A stretch of 64,000 bases of DNA from Arsenicibacter rosenii. Its GTDB lineage: Bacteria; Bacteroidota; Bacteroidia; Cytophagales; Spirosomataceae. This document shows positions 17,077 through 24,474 of the stretch, piece after piece. Location of the stretch: positions 434,001 through 498,000 of the forward strand of contig NZ_MORL01000001.1 in assembly GCF_001870735.1 (NCBI RefSeq). Direction: 5' to 3'. The position numbers were made by a program, and so were the translations under genes. The notes under the pieces were generated by a model. It was given only the letters and a program-made list of their open reading frames with translations. It searched no databases and was not told the DNA's origin. Within the stretch, counting starts at the first letter, position 1, and each line of letters begins with the position of its first letter.

Positions 17077-17643
17077 TTAATCGTCAATTGTGACGTGTTT
17101 CCAGTTCTCGCCGGACCGAATGCGGTTGAGCTGGGTATGCGTGATCCCAAACTGCTTGGCAATCATTTTGAGCCGGTTTTTGTCGTTCCGTAAAAGTTTT
17201 TTAATGATTTTGACCTTTGTCTCCGTCAGCTTGTAATTGCTGGTCTGACGTGGCTGCGGGCGGTTCTTGAGATTTGGATTGTTCCGGTTATGCTCAATCA
17301 TTTCTTCCTTCGACACCCACTTCAGATTTAAATGATAATTATTCATCTTATCATGATCCAGGTGGATGACAAATGTGTGTTCCGGTTGCTGGCGTTTTAC
17401 AAAAAACTCGGCGACCAGTTTGTGTACATAACGGTTGAGCGTTTTCCCTTGTGAACGAATGTTTAAGGAACGATACCCCTGAATAACCGACCCCTTAATG
17501 ATAGTCCCCTGGGCTGTCCCGGACTGAAAACTCCGTATCCGGCCATAGTTGGACACCTCGTAATGGGGAGGGTTTTCAACAGTATCAAACGGAATGGTTA
17601 CCCATTTCTCATTCCAGTAACTTTGATTCTTTTTGTCATTCAT
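17077..17643 (-). CDS. NUMOD4 / HNH endonuclease-like protein with C-terminal helix-turn-helix
   Basis: A 188-residue protein. WVTIPFDTVENPPHYEVSNYGRIRSF is a NUMOD4 motif (residues about 14-39). Then RYVHKLVAEFFVKRQ and VIHLDHDKMNNYHLNLKWVSKEEMIEHN carry an HNH-type nuclease core with the first His and the following Asn/His residues present. The C-terminal 50 residues (LTETKVKIIKKLL...MIAKQFGITHTQLNRIRSGENWKHV) form a helix-turn-helix DNA-binding segment. This is the architecture of free-standing homing endonucleases. No intron or intein is seen nearby. It may be a domesticated nuclease or DNA-binding regulator. The AT-rich gap upstream is consistent with acquisition. Confidence 0.85.
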   Translation of the reverse strand: MNDKKNQSYWNEKWVTIPFDTVENPPHYEVSNYGRIRSFQSGTAQGTIIKGSVIQGYRSLNIRSQGKTLNRYVHKLVAEFFVKRQQPEHTFVIHLDHDKMNNYHLNLKWVSKEEMIEHNRNNPNLKNRPQPRQTSNYKLTETKVKIIKKLLRNDKNRLKMIAKQFGITHTQLNRIRSGENWKHVTIDD

Positions 17644-17959
17644 TTTTCACAAAAAAGTAGAAGTGAAATAGATTGAGTAGGATACCTGTTTGTTTATATA
17701 AACTTAAACAAAATACTGAGAAAAAGGTTAAGCTTGGCTGCTAATTTAATAGATGAACTGGTTTATGTCGCTTATACTAGCAAAAAAGTCTATTTAAAGT
17801 ATACAGGTCAAGTATTAAACTAATTTGAAGAAAAGATAAACAAAAGGCACTGCATAAGAAAGTGAAAATCAAAAAAAGAATAAATCTGTTTCTTATAGAA
17901 GACGATATAAAATCATAAAGGTAACAGAGTATTTTCAAATAAATAGGAGACAAACAACT
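17644..17959. other. 316-bp AT-rich non-coding gap between divergent genes
   Basis: No gene is supported. The stretch is markedly more AT-rich than its surroundings and contains the perfect 12-bp palindrome GTTTATATAAAC at 17692-17703, close to the start of the NUMOD4 gene, which may be part of its promoter or operator. The right end should hold the promoter for the CoA-binding protein; TAGGAGAC lies about 10 nt before that ATG and could act as a ribosome binding site. Confidence 0.5.
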
Positions 17960-18328
17960 ATGTTGACAGATAAAAAGACATTGATTCTGGGCGCTTCTGA
18001 GAATCCCGACCGGTATGCAAACCGTGCCGCGCTCAGTTTACTGAACCACGGGCATGCCATTGAGTTAGTGGGCTTACGGCAGGGGAATATACGCGGCCAT
18101 ATTATTCAGACCGGACAGCCTGAGTTGAAGGGAGTTGATACGGTGACGATGTACGTCGGGCCACGCAATCAGCCGCAGTACTATGAGTACATCAAGGCTT
18201 TAAAGCCACGGCGGGTGATTTTTAATCCGGGTGCCGAAAATCCGGAGTTTGAGCGTCAGCTGCGGGAAGAAGGGATCGAACCGGTTGACGCCTGTACGCT
18301 GGTCATGCTGTCAATCGGGAATTATTAA
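17960..18328 (+). CDS. CoA-binding domain protein (YccU-like)
   Basis: A 122-residue single-domain Rossmann protein. KKTLILGASENPDRYANRAALSLLNHGH is the nucleotide-binding loop and helix, followed by VDTVTMYVGPRNQPQYYEYI, ALKPRRVIFNPGAENPEFE and a final PVDACTLVML. The layout matches the CoA_binding_2 family (YccU), small cytosolic proteins that bind coenzyme A and are thought to have a regulatory or redox role. The start follows a plausible ribosome binding site. It is monocistronic and followed by repeat arrays. Confidence 0.88.
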   Translation: MLTDKKTLILGASENPDRYANRAALSLLNHGHAIELVGLRQGNIRGHIIQTGQPELKGVDTVTMYVGPRNQPQYYEYIKALKPRRVIFNPGAENPEFERQLREEGIEPVDACTLVMLSIGNY

Positions 18329-18332
18329 AGAA

Positions 18333-18404
18333 GAGTGAGCGAGCGAACGAGTGCAAGCGTGGTAACATAAAATGTATCAATCACGCTCACACTCGTTCAT
18401 TCAC
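18333..18404. repeat. GAGTGA-type inverted repeat, copy 1
   Basis: A left arm of GAGTGAGCGAGCGAACGAGTG repeats just after the stop at 18328 faces a right arm ending in CGTTCATTCAC. They pair imperfectly; the best block is GAACGAGTG-N2-AGCGTG. It is one of five similar elements in the window (others at 19969, 34521, 35155, 57343). Confidence 0.7.
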
Positions 18405-18423
18405 CGCGTTTAGTCCGCTAAAA

Positions 18424-18574
18424 CATTCAATCACTTAATATTTAGTTACTTGAAATTCAGTTACTTAATCATTCAATCACTTAATCATTCAATCACTTAA
18501 TCATTCAATCACTTAATCATTCAATCACTTAACATTCAGTAACTAAATCATTCAATCACTTAATCATTCAATCA
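18424..18574. repeat. Tandem 16-bp repeat array
   Basis: About nine copies of the unit CATTCAATCACTTAAT, several exact (18470-18485, 18486-18501, 18502-18517, 18549-18564), the others with small changes. The array lies between convergent genes and ends 3 nt before the FabH-like stop codon. The unit is related to the right arms of the GAGTGA-type hairpins. Confidence 0.9.
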
Positions 18575-18577
18575 TAG

Positions 18578-19579
18578 TCACCATTTAATCAGCGCCGAGG
18601 CCCAGGTAAATCCGCTGCCGAAAGCCGCCAGGCAAACCAGATCGCCTTGTTTCACGCGCCCCTGTTCCCAGGCTTCAGTCAGGGCAATCGGAATAGAGGC
18701 GGCGGTGGTATTGCCATAAAGGTGAATGTTACTCATCACTTTTTCTTCCGGCAGATTCATCTGCTGACGGACGTAATCTGAAATACGGATATTGGCCTGG
18801 TGCGGAACTAACAGGGAAATATCGCTGGCGGAGTAGCCGTTGGCCTGCAGGCTTTCATGGATCACTTCCGAAAAACGGACAACCGCATGTTTGAAGACGG
18901 CGTTTCCGTTCATGATTACATCAATGCCGCCTTCGTCGAGCATCTCTTTCGTCACGGCGCGGCCGGGACGGCTGCTGCCGGGGTCTTTGACATAAAGCTC
19001 TTCGGCATACCGGCCATCGGCATGCAGGTGGGTCGACAGCACGCGGTGCTCCGGATCATTAGTGGCCTGCACCACAGCCGCACCGGCACCATCGCCGAAA
19101 ATGACCGCCACATTCCGGCCTTCGGTACTTTTATTGATCCAGGAAGACTGAATCTCTGAACCAACGATCAGTACGTTTTTATACATACCGGTCCGGATAA
19201 ACTGATCCGCAATGGACAGGGCATATACAAAACCAGAACACTGATTCCGGATATCAATGACACCAATGCCATCCAGACCAAGCTCACGCTGCATCAGAAA
19301 GGCCGAGCCTGGAAAAAAGTAATCCGGGGTGATGGTCGCATACACGATCAGGTCAATCGAAGAGGCTTCGATACCGGCCCGTTCGATGGCCATCCGGGAG
19401 GCCGCCGTTGCCATACTGGCGTTTGTGTCTTTTCCGTAGGTGAAATACCGCCGTTGCTGAATACCGGTGCGCTCGCGAATCCAGGCATCCGAGGTATCCA
19501 TGTACTGCGTCAGATCATTATTCGTAACAATATTGTCGGGGACATAAAAGCCTAGTCCCGTTATGGTCGAGTACGTCAT
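18578..19579 (-). CDS. 3-oxoacyl-ACP synthase III (FabH-like)
   Basis: A 333-residue thiolase-fold condensing enzyme; I start it at MTYSTITGLGFYVPDN rather than six codons earlier. The catalytic triad is in place: Cys in DIRNQCSGFVYAL, His in LLVPHQANIRIS and Asn in NIHLYGNTTAASIP. WIRERTGIQQRR is the N-terminal substrate/CoA-binding stretch, and VIFGDGAGAAVV and AFGSGFTWASALI are also family hallmarks. It condenses an acyl-CoA starter with malonyl-ACP to begin fatty acid synthesis. Bacteroidota commonly carry several FabH paralogues, and the lack of plsX/rpmF neighbours suggests this is an accessory copy. Confidence 0.9.
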   Translation of the reverse strand: MTYSTITGLGFYVPDNIVTNNDLTQYMDTSDAWIRERTGIQQRRYFTYGKDTNASMATAASRMAIERAGIEASSIDLIVYATITPDYFFPGSAFLMQRELGLDGIGVIDIRNQCSGFVYALSIADQFIRTGMYKNVLIVGSEIQSSWINKSTEGRNVAVIFGDGAGAAVVQATNDPEHRVLSTHLHADGRYAEELYVKDPGSSRPGRAVTKEMLDEGGIDVIMNGNAVFKHAVVRFSEVIHESLQANGYSASDISLLVPHQANIRISDYVRQQMNLPEEKVMSNIHLYGNTTAASIPIALTEAWEQGRVKQGDLVCLAAFGSGFTWASALIKW

Positions 19580-19709
19580 AGTATTGCAATAAAGCAAAAA
19601 AAGCCCGGCTAAAATAGCACTTTATTCGGGGAGGATTGTCGTTTCCATGAATAAAGTCCTGACTTTGCCGGGATAATGCAAAAAAAGTATGCAATTTTAA
19701 CTGCCTTGC

Positions 19710-19961
19710 TTACGCTGTATGTAACGTGAAGCTATATTCTTCCATGATCAGGTTTGCCAGAAGCTGGCGGCAGGCGTCGTCGACGGTTGATGTAGCAGCT
19801 TCTTCGCTTTCCGCTTCAACTTCTAACCGGATGTGTTTCCCGATACGAACGTCACCAACATTGTCGATGTGCAGGTTGTGGAGGCCAAGCCGAACCGCTT
19901 TACCTTGAGGATCCAGAATTTCTTTCCGGGGCATTACGTCGATTTCTGCGAAAAATTTCAT
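19710..19961 (-). CDS. purS: Phosphoribosylformylglycinamidine synthase subunit PurS
   Basis: An 83-residue protein matching PurS in length and pattern: KFFAEIDVMPRKEILDPQGKAVRLGLHNL, then VGDVRIGKHIRLEVEA and a terminal helix. PurS forms the small linker subunit of the three-part FGAM synthase (PurS-PurL-PurQ) that converts FGAR to FGAM in purine synthesis. PurL and PurQ are not next to it. It lies downstream of pssA on the same strand across a repeat element. Confidence 0.92.
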   Translation of the reverse strand: MKFFAEIDVMPRKEILDPQGKAVRLGLHNLHIDNVGDVRIGKHIRLEVEAESEEAATSTVDDACRQLLANLIMEEYSFTLHTA

Positions 19962-19968
19962 GAATGAT

Positions 19969-20077
19969 AAAGAGTGAAAGAGTGAAAGAGTAAAAGGGTG
20001 AAAAAGCAGGTTGGCTGACCGGGTTCAGTGTTGGCCGTAACCAGTGTAAGCGGTGCTCTTTCACTCTTTCACTCTTT
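19969..20077. repeat. GAGTGA-type inverted repeat, copy 2, overlapping the pssA 3' end
   Basis: Arms 19969-19990 and 20056-20077 are exact 22-bp reverse complements made of AAAGAGTG units, around a 65-nt spacer. The right arm extends into the coding end of pssA and encodes its last residues and stop. It may function as a transcript end or processing structure between pssA and purS. Confidence 0.85.
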
Positions 20078-20747
20078 CGCTCATTGACAATACCACATAC
20101 AGCCCGATAATAAGAGGGAGGGCTGCGAAGCGCAAAATTAACAGAAGTAGGGCGGAAAGAATCAGAAAAACGTATTTTATTTTATTCGCCTGCCAGCTGA
20201 ACGTTTTAAACTTCAGCGCCAGCAGCGGTAATTCGGCCACCAGCATAAAGGCGAACAGGGTGATGCCGGTCAGTACATACGGGTTGTACCAATAGGGCGT
20301 CAGGTCGGGCTGATAATGGCTCATGAACGGGAATGAGGCAATCATGAGGCTGTTGGCCGGAGTCGGTACCCCAATAAACCCGTCTGCCTGACGGGTGTCA
20401 ATGTTGAAGTTAGCCAGCCGGATCGCCGATAAAACCGTAATCAGGAAAGCACCATACGACCACACACCCATGTCAAGCCCCTGCGCCAGCTTAAACACCA
20501 GAATGCCGGGTAATAAACCAAACGTAACCATATCGGCCAGTGAATCCAGCTCTTTGCCAAACGGGCCGGAAGCATGCACCAGCCTGGCCACGAAACCATC
20601 CCCGAAATCAAGCAGGGCCGCAACGACCATTAGCCAGGCAGCTGTTACCAGATCACCGTTCAGGGCCATGACGATGGCAATGCTGCCGCAGAGCAGGTTG
20701 CCGCACGTCATGGTATTCGGAATTTGTTTAACGATATTCGATAGCAT
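20061..20747 (-). CDS. pssA: CDP-diacylglycerol--serine O-phosphatidyltransferase
   Basis: A 228-residue integral membrane enzyme with about six membrane segments. The CDP-alcohol phosphatidyltransferase motif is complete: LLDFGDGFVARLVHASGPFGKELDSLAD (D..DG..AR...G..DS..D). It makes phosphatidylserine, the precursor of phosphatidylethanolamine, from CDP-diacylglycerol and serine. The N-terminus QIPNTMTCGNLLCGSIAI is typical of Bacteroidota PssA. The C-terminal tail SERVKE is encoded by the GAGTGA-type repeat at 20056-20077. The genes behind it (MBL, methylase, hydrolase) are on the same strand upstream. Confidence 0.93.
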   Translation of the reverse strand: MLSNIVKQIPNTMTCGNLLCGSIAIVMALNGDLVTAAWLMVVAALLDFGDGFVARLVHASGPFGKELDSLADMVTFGLLPGILVFKLAQGLDMGVWSYGAFLITVLSAIRLANFNIDTRQADGFIGVPTPANSLMIASFPFMSHYQPDLTPYWYNPYVLTGITLFAFMLVAELPLLALKFKTFSWQANKIKYVFLILSALLLLILRFAALPLIIGLYVVLSMSERVKE

Positions 20748-20778
20748 ATAGAATAGGTATCAGCAGCAACTGCGGCCA

Positions 20779-21420
20779 TTAATCCATCCGGACAAACGGA
20801 TTTGTTTTTTTCTCCCGCCCGATTGTTGTCGGGTCCATATGGCCGGCATACACTGTATAATCGTCCGGAAGCGTATACAGCTTGGTCCGGATACTGGTCA
20901 GCAGGGCCTGATGGTCGCAGTAGGGAAAGTCTGTACGGCCGATACTGCCCTTAAAAAGGACATCACCGCCAATCACATACCGGTCGTTGTGATTCACGAA
21001 CACGACATGCCCGGGCGCGTGGCCGGGTGTATGAAGCACATCCAGCGTGGTGTTGCCAAACGTAATCTGATTGCCTTCGTGCAGGTAGGCGTCTACTTCC
21101 GTAGGGTCGTAGCCGCGTAGCCCGTACATCTCCATGCGTTTCGGCACATCGTTGAAAATAACCATGTCGAGTTCATGAAGATACATTTTAACCCCGAACT
21201 TACGCTTGACATACGCGCTGCCAAACACGTGATCGAGGTGGGCATGGGTCTGGAGCAGATGGGTAATCGTCAGCTGGTTTTTTTCGATAAATGCGGCGAG
21301 TGTTTCTTTCTCCGACTGATCGTAGCAGCCCGGGTCAATTACTACCGCCTTTTTGGTGGCATCGTCGCTAACGATGTAGGTGTTTTCCTGAAACGGGGAA
21401 AACGTAAAAGCCTTAACCAT
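20779..21420 (-). CDS. MBL-fold metallo-hydrolase, glyoxalase II-like
   Basis: A 213-residue protein starting MVKAFTFSPFQENTYIV; an ATG 30 codons upstream lies within the next gene and is unlikely. The zinc motif THAHLDHVFG (the usual HxHxDH), LHTPGHAPGHVVF, GGDVLFKGSIGRTDFP and the late YAGHMDPTTIG give the ligands of a two-metal hydrolase. The DVLFxGSIGRTD stretch is typical of the YcbL/GloB-like branch, which hydrolyses thioesters such as S-lactoylglutathione. The actual substrate is unknown. It starts 1 nt from the stop of the upstream methylase-family gene, so the pair is coupled. Confidence 0.9.
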   Translation of the reverse strand: MVKAFTFSPFQENTYIVSDDATKKAVVIDPGCYDQSEKETLAAFIEKNQLTITHLLQTHAHLDHVFGSAYVKRKFGVKMYLHELDMVIFNDVPKRMEMYGLRGYDPTEVDAYLHEGNQITFGNTTLDVLHTPGHAPGHVVFVNHNDRYVIGGDVLFKGSIGRTDFPYCDHQALLTSIRTKLYTLPDDYTVYAGHMDPTTIGREKKTNPFVRMD

Positions 21421-21421
21421 G

Positions 21422-22123
21422 TCAGAATAAAAGAAATACAGTTGGTTTTTTATGCAGGTCAGGAAGCTGGCCTTTCCAGTCTTTGATGGTTTTCGTTTTA
21501 ATAAACGCATCAGGGGCTGTTACGTTGCAGGCAACACACAGGCGGCTGTCACCGGCACAGGCCGACAAGACATCGCCCATGAGCTGATTGTTCCGGTAAG
21601 GCGTTTCCATAAAAATCTGGGTTTGCTGCTTCAGGCGGGCCTCTTTTTCGAGTTGCTTCAGCGTTTTACTGCGTTCGCCGCGATCGATGGGCAGGTAGCC
21701 GTGAAAAACAAACGACTGCCCGCTCATGCCCGACGCCATCAGGGCCATCAGGATCGAAGAGGGCCCCACGAGCGGAACAACCGTCCAGCCCAGCTGATGC
21801 GCCACCCGGACAGCCGCCGCGCCCGGATCGGCTACCCCCGGGCAACCGGCTTCCGACAGCACACCGGCATCCTGTTTCCGGTCGGTCAGGGCCTGCATGT
21901 TGCGGCGTACGTCGATATCGGTCGTATCCTTATTCAGATCAAAAAACGATAGTTCGTCAATGACTTTACCGGTTTTGAGACTGCTGATAAAACGGCGCGC
22001 CGTCCGGACGTTTTCGACAAAGTAAGCATCCAGCTTGCTTATAACGTCCCGGATTTGCGGAGATAACACCTGGTCGGCGGTATTGTCGGCCAGAACGGTT
22101 GGTATTAAATATAAGGTAGGCAT
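21422..22123 (-). CDS. Tetrapyrrole-methylase-family SAM-dependent methyltransferase (RsmI-related)
   Basis: A 233-residue protein of the TP_methylase fold. MPTLYLIPTVLAD is the N-terminal strand, GVLSEAGCPGVADPGAAAVRVAHQLGW is the conserved glycine-rich loop seen in RsmI, and VVPLVGPSSILMALMASGMSGQSFVFHGYLP is the second SAM-site block. RsmI 2'-O-methylates C1402 of 16S rRNA; this protein lacks the usual N-terminal RsmI sequence and belongs to the shorter branch common in Bacteroidota, so an rRNA target is only likely. It overlaps the upstream hydrolase by one nucleotide (TGATG). Confidence 0.85.
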   Translation of the reverse strand: MPTLYLIPTVLADNTADQVLSPQIRDVISKLDAYFVENVRTARRFISSLKTGKVIDELSFFDLNKDTTDIDVRRNMQALTDRKQDAGVLSEAGCPGVADPGAAAVRVAHQLGWTVVPLVGPSSILMALMASGMSGQSFVFHGYLPIDRGERSKTLKQLEKEARLKQQTQIFMETPYRNNQLMGDVLSACAGDSRLCVACNVTAPDAFIKTKTIKDWKGQLPDLHKKPTVFLLF

Positions 22124-22890
22124 CAGGCGATAAAGGCTAAAACGGCTTCTACAAATTCTGCCGGCTTTTCAGCCTGCACCCAGTGACCGGCACCGGCAAT
22201 GGTCTGTACTACCGCATTCGGGAAAATGCGTTTAATGGTTTTCTCATCTTCTTCGGTAATGTAAGGCGATTCACTCCCCCGCATAAACAGAGTCGGTTCG
22301 GTGACTTGCCGGGTCATTTTCAGTTCTTCGCCCACACCGTGGATTTCGCGCTCGATAACCGGCAGGTTAATGCGCCAGTCGAATTTCCCTTCCGTTGTCC
22401 GGTACAGGTTTTTCAATAAAAACTGACGTACCGAAGCCGAGCGCTCATAGTCACTGAAAATAGCATCGGCTTCATTCCGGTTCGTCAGCGTTTGCAGCGG
22501 TACGGCATTGAAACCGCGCAGGATTTCACCGTGATGTACGGGATAGAAACGCGGCGCAATGTCGACCACGATCAGCTTGCTGAATGTATCCGGATACGAC
22601 ATAGCGTACTGCATAACCGTTTTACCACCCATGGAGTGGCCGACCAGCACCGGCTTATCCAGCTGATGATCCTTAATAAATTCATGGAGGTCGGCCGCCA
22701 TCGCCTCATAATCAAATTCATCACTGCGGGGCGATTGGCCATGGTTCCGCTGGTCGACCGAAAAAACGCGGTAGCCCTGAGCGGCAATAGCCTTGCTGAT
22801 GGTCACGTAATTATCAGAGGATCCGAAAATGCCGTGCAGAAAAATCACGGCTGGTCCGGTATCACCCGATTGACGAAAATATAATTTCAT
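22123..22890 (-). CDS. Alpha/beta hydrolase (YbfF-like esterase)
   Basis: A 255-residue alpha/beta-hydrolase starting MKLYFRQSGDTGPAVIFLHGIFGSSDN, with the oxyanion HGIFG. DQRNHGQSPRSDEFDYEAMAADLHEFI leads to the nucleophile elbow LVGHSMGGKTV. A late GAGHWVQAEKP supplies the catalytic His. This matches esterase YbfF and related serine hydrolases. The start avoids a short upstream extension that falls in repeat-like sequence. It heads the three-gene unit with the methylase-like and MBL genes. Confidence 0.9.
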   Translation of the reverse strand: MKLYFRQSGDTGPAVIFLHGIFGSSDNYVTISKAIAAQGYRVFSVDQRNHGQSPRSDEFDYEAMAADLHEFIKDHQLDKPVLVGHSMGGKTVMQYAMSYPDTFSKLIVVDIAPRFYPVHHGEILRGFNAVPLQTLTNRNEADAIFSDYERSASVRQFLLKNLYRTTEGKFDWRINLPVIEREIHGVGEELKMTRQVTEPTLFMRGSESPYITEEDEKTIKRIFPNAVVQTIAGAGHWVQAEKPAEFVEAVLAFIA

Positions 22891-22902
22891 ATGGTCTGAT
22901 TG

Positions 22903-22980
22903 GCCGCAAAGACGCAAATAACCGCAGGTGCACAAAGAAAGAACGTCTTCGGGCTGCCTGCTGTCTTTCTGCCTTAGTGG
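22903..22980. repeat. Low-complexity CGCAAAG/CACAAAG element
   Basis: CCGCAAAGACGCAAATAACC followed by CACAAAGAAAG, facing CTTTCTGCCTTAGTGGTTAA across a short spacer; the outer parts pair imperfectly. This is the kind of degenerate repeat often seen in intergenic DNA of several phyla. It fills the gap between selD and the hydrolase gene. Confidence 0.55.
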
Positions 22981-24042
22981 TTAAATAACGTAAATGGATT
23001 TCTCCCGGCGAGGGGTGAGCTCGCCAAACGACTGCAAAGTAAACCCATTTTGGGCAGCAACTTGTTCAAATGCCGCACAAGAATCCGGCTCAACGGCAAT
23101 CAGCAGGCCGCCGGAGGTTTGCGGATCGGCCAGAATAAAGCGTTGCCGGTCGGTCAGATCGGCGATTTTATGGCCGTAGCTGTCCCAGTTGCGGTGTGTT
23201 CCGCCGGGAATGCTTTTTTGGGCAAGGTACGCATCCACGACCGGTAGTTTAGGTACTGCGTCGAAGGTTACGGTTGCGCTGAGTCCGCTGCCATCGGCCA
23301 TTTCCACCAAATGGCCGAGCAGTCCGAAGCCGGTGACGTCGGTCAGCGCTTTCACGTAAGGGAGTTTCCCCGACACGGCCCCGAATTTATTCAGTTGTGC
23401 CATTTGAGCGGGCGCGAGCTGCGCATGCTCGGGCGCCAGGATGCCTTTTTTCTGCGCCGTGGTCAGAATACCGACGCCAAGGGGTTTGGTCAGGTAAAGC
23501 CGGCAACCGGCGGTGGCCGTATTGTTTTGCTTCAGGTGTTCGGTCCGCACCTTGCCCGTAACGGCCAGCCCGAAAATCGGTTCGGGTGAGTCGATGCTGT
23601 GTCCGCCGGCCAGCGGAATACCGGCTTCGGCACAAATTGCCCGGCTGCCGGCCAGCACCTCGCCCGCCACTTCCGGTGGCAGCTTGTCCAGCGGCCAGCC
23701 CAGGATCGCAATCGCCATGAGCGGTTCGCCGCCCATGGCATAGACGTCGCTGATGGCGTTGGCCGAGGCAATACGGCCGAAATCAAAGGCATCGTCAACG
23801 ATGGGCATAAAAAAATCGGTGGTGCTGATGATGGCTTCTCCGTTGCCGAGGTCCATCACGGCCGCATCGTCGCGGGAGTCGTTGCCGACCAGCAACCGGT
23901 GGGCGAGGGGAGAGGGCGGTAACGGACTGGTTCCTGTCTGGTTGTGGTGGAGAATCCGGTCCAGAATTTTCGGGGCGATTTTGCAGCCGCAGCCGGCACC
24001 GTGGCTGTATTGGGTAAGTTTTATCGGTTCAGCAGATGTCAT
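22981..24042 (-). CDS. selD: Selenide, water dikinase (selenophosphate synthetase)
   Basis: A 353-residue enzyme with the start [23 protein letters not shown], almost the same as Escherichia coli SelD, with Cys (not Sec) at the catalytic position 18. [17 protein letters not shown] and [35 protein letters not shown] carry the ATP and metal residues; [11 protein letters not shown] and DPQTSGGLL follow. It makes selenophosphate from selenide and ATP. No selA, selB, tRNA-Sec or selU lies in the window; use for 2-selenouridine in tRNA or for selenoproteins cannot be decided here. The closeness to gammaproteobacterial sequences hints at past transfer. Confidence 0.96.
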   Translation of the reverse strand: MTSAEPIKLTQYSHGAGCGCKIAPKILDRILHHNQTGTSPLPPSPLAHRLLVGNDSRDDAAVMDLGNGEAIISTTDFFMPIVDDAFDFGRIASANAISDVYAMGGEPLMAIAILGWPLDKLPPEVAGEVLAGSRAICAEAGIPLAGGHSIDSPEPIFGLAVTGKVRTEHLKQNNTATAGCRLYLTKPLGVGILTTAQKKGILAPEHAQLAPAQMAQLNKFGAVSGKLPYVKALTDVTGFGLLGHLVEMADGSGLSATVTFDAVPKLPVVDAYLAQKSIPGGTHRNWDSYGHKIADLTDRQRFILADPQTSGGLLIAVEPDSCAAFEQVAAQNGFTLQSFGELTPRREKSIYVI

Positions 24043-24474
24043 ATCGATACGATTTATCGGTTAAGAAACACTAAAACGGCATGTTTTGATCGTAAAGCAA
24101 TAAAAACCAGGGGAGAAAACAGAGCCATACGGCTATGCTTATTTTGTATAATTTTAAGTTTAGCCTTCTTTGGACGGCACTTTCCGGAAAAATCCGGGTA
24201 AAAAATCGCCCTAAAAACGGCAAAATGAGTATCAGATCGGGCGAAGGAAAAAATGACGGCTCCTTCCTTCATAATTATTTAATCGCTAAAGCTTGAACAA
24301 TGTAAATATAAAAGTATACTTTTTTTACAAAAGCTCATTTTCAGCCTACTTAAACTGGATTTCTCAAAGAAGGGCGTTGCTCATTAGTAGATTTTATTGT
24401 TTTTTTGAGGAAGTTTTCGGGCAGCCCGCTGTTGCCTGATGTCTTTCATCATCTTAATCAAACAACCCAAGTTT
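24043..24474. other. 432-bp non-coding gap upstream of the TonB receptor
   Basis: No gene is supported. The left part holds the selD promoter region; the right part holds the strong predicted promoter of the receptor (24293-24322) and an untranslated leader of about 145 nt. No riboswitch-like structure was recognised. Confidence 0.5.
24293..24322 (+). promoter_or_regulatory. Bacteroidota-type promoter of the TonB receptor gene
   Basis: TTG at 24293-24295 and TATACTTT at 24315-24322 are separated by exactly 19 nt, matching the Bacteroidota housekeeping consensus (TTTG at -33, TAnnTTTG at -7) except for the last base. Transcription would start near 24329. Confidence 0.6.

Noticed and set aside
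18424-18574. CRISPR array
   Set aside because: The 16-bp units are directly adjacent with no unique spacers, and no cas gene is near.
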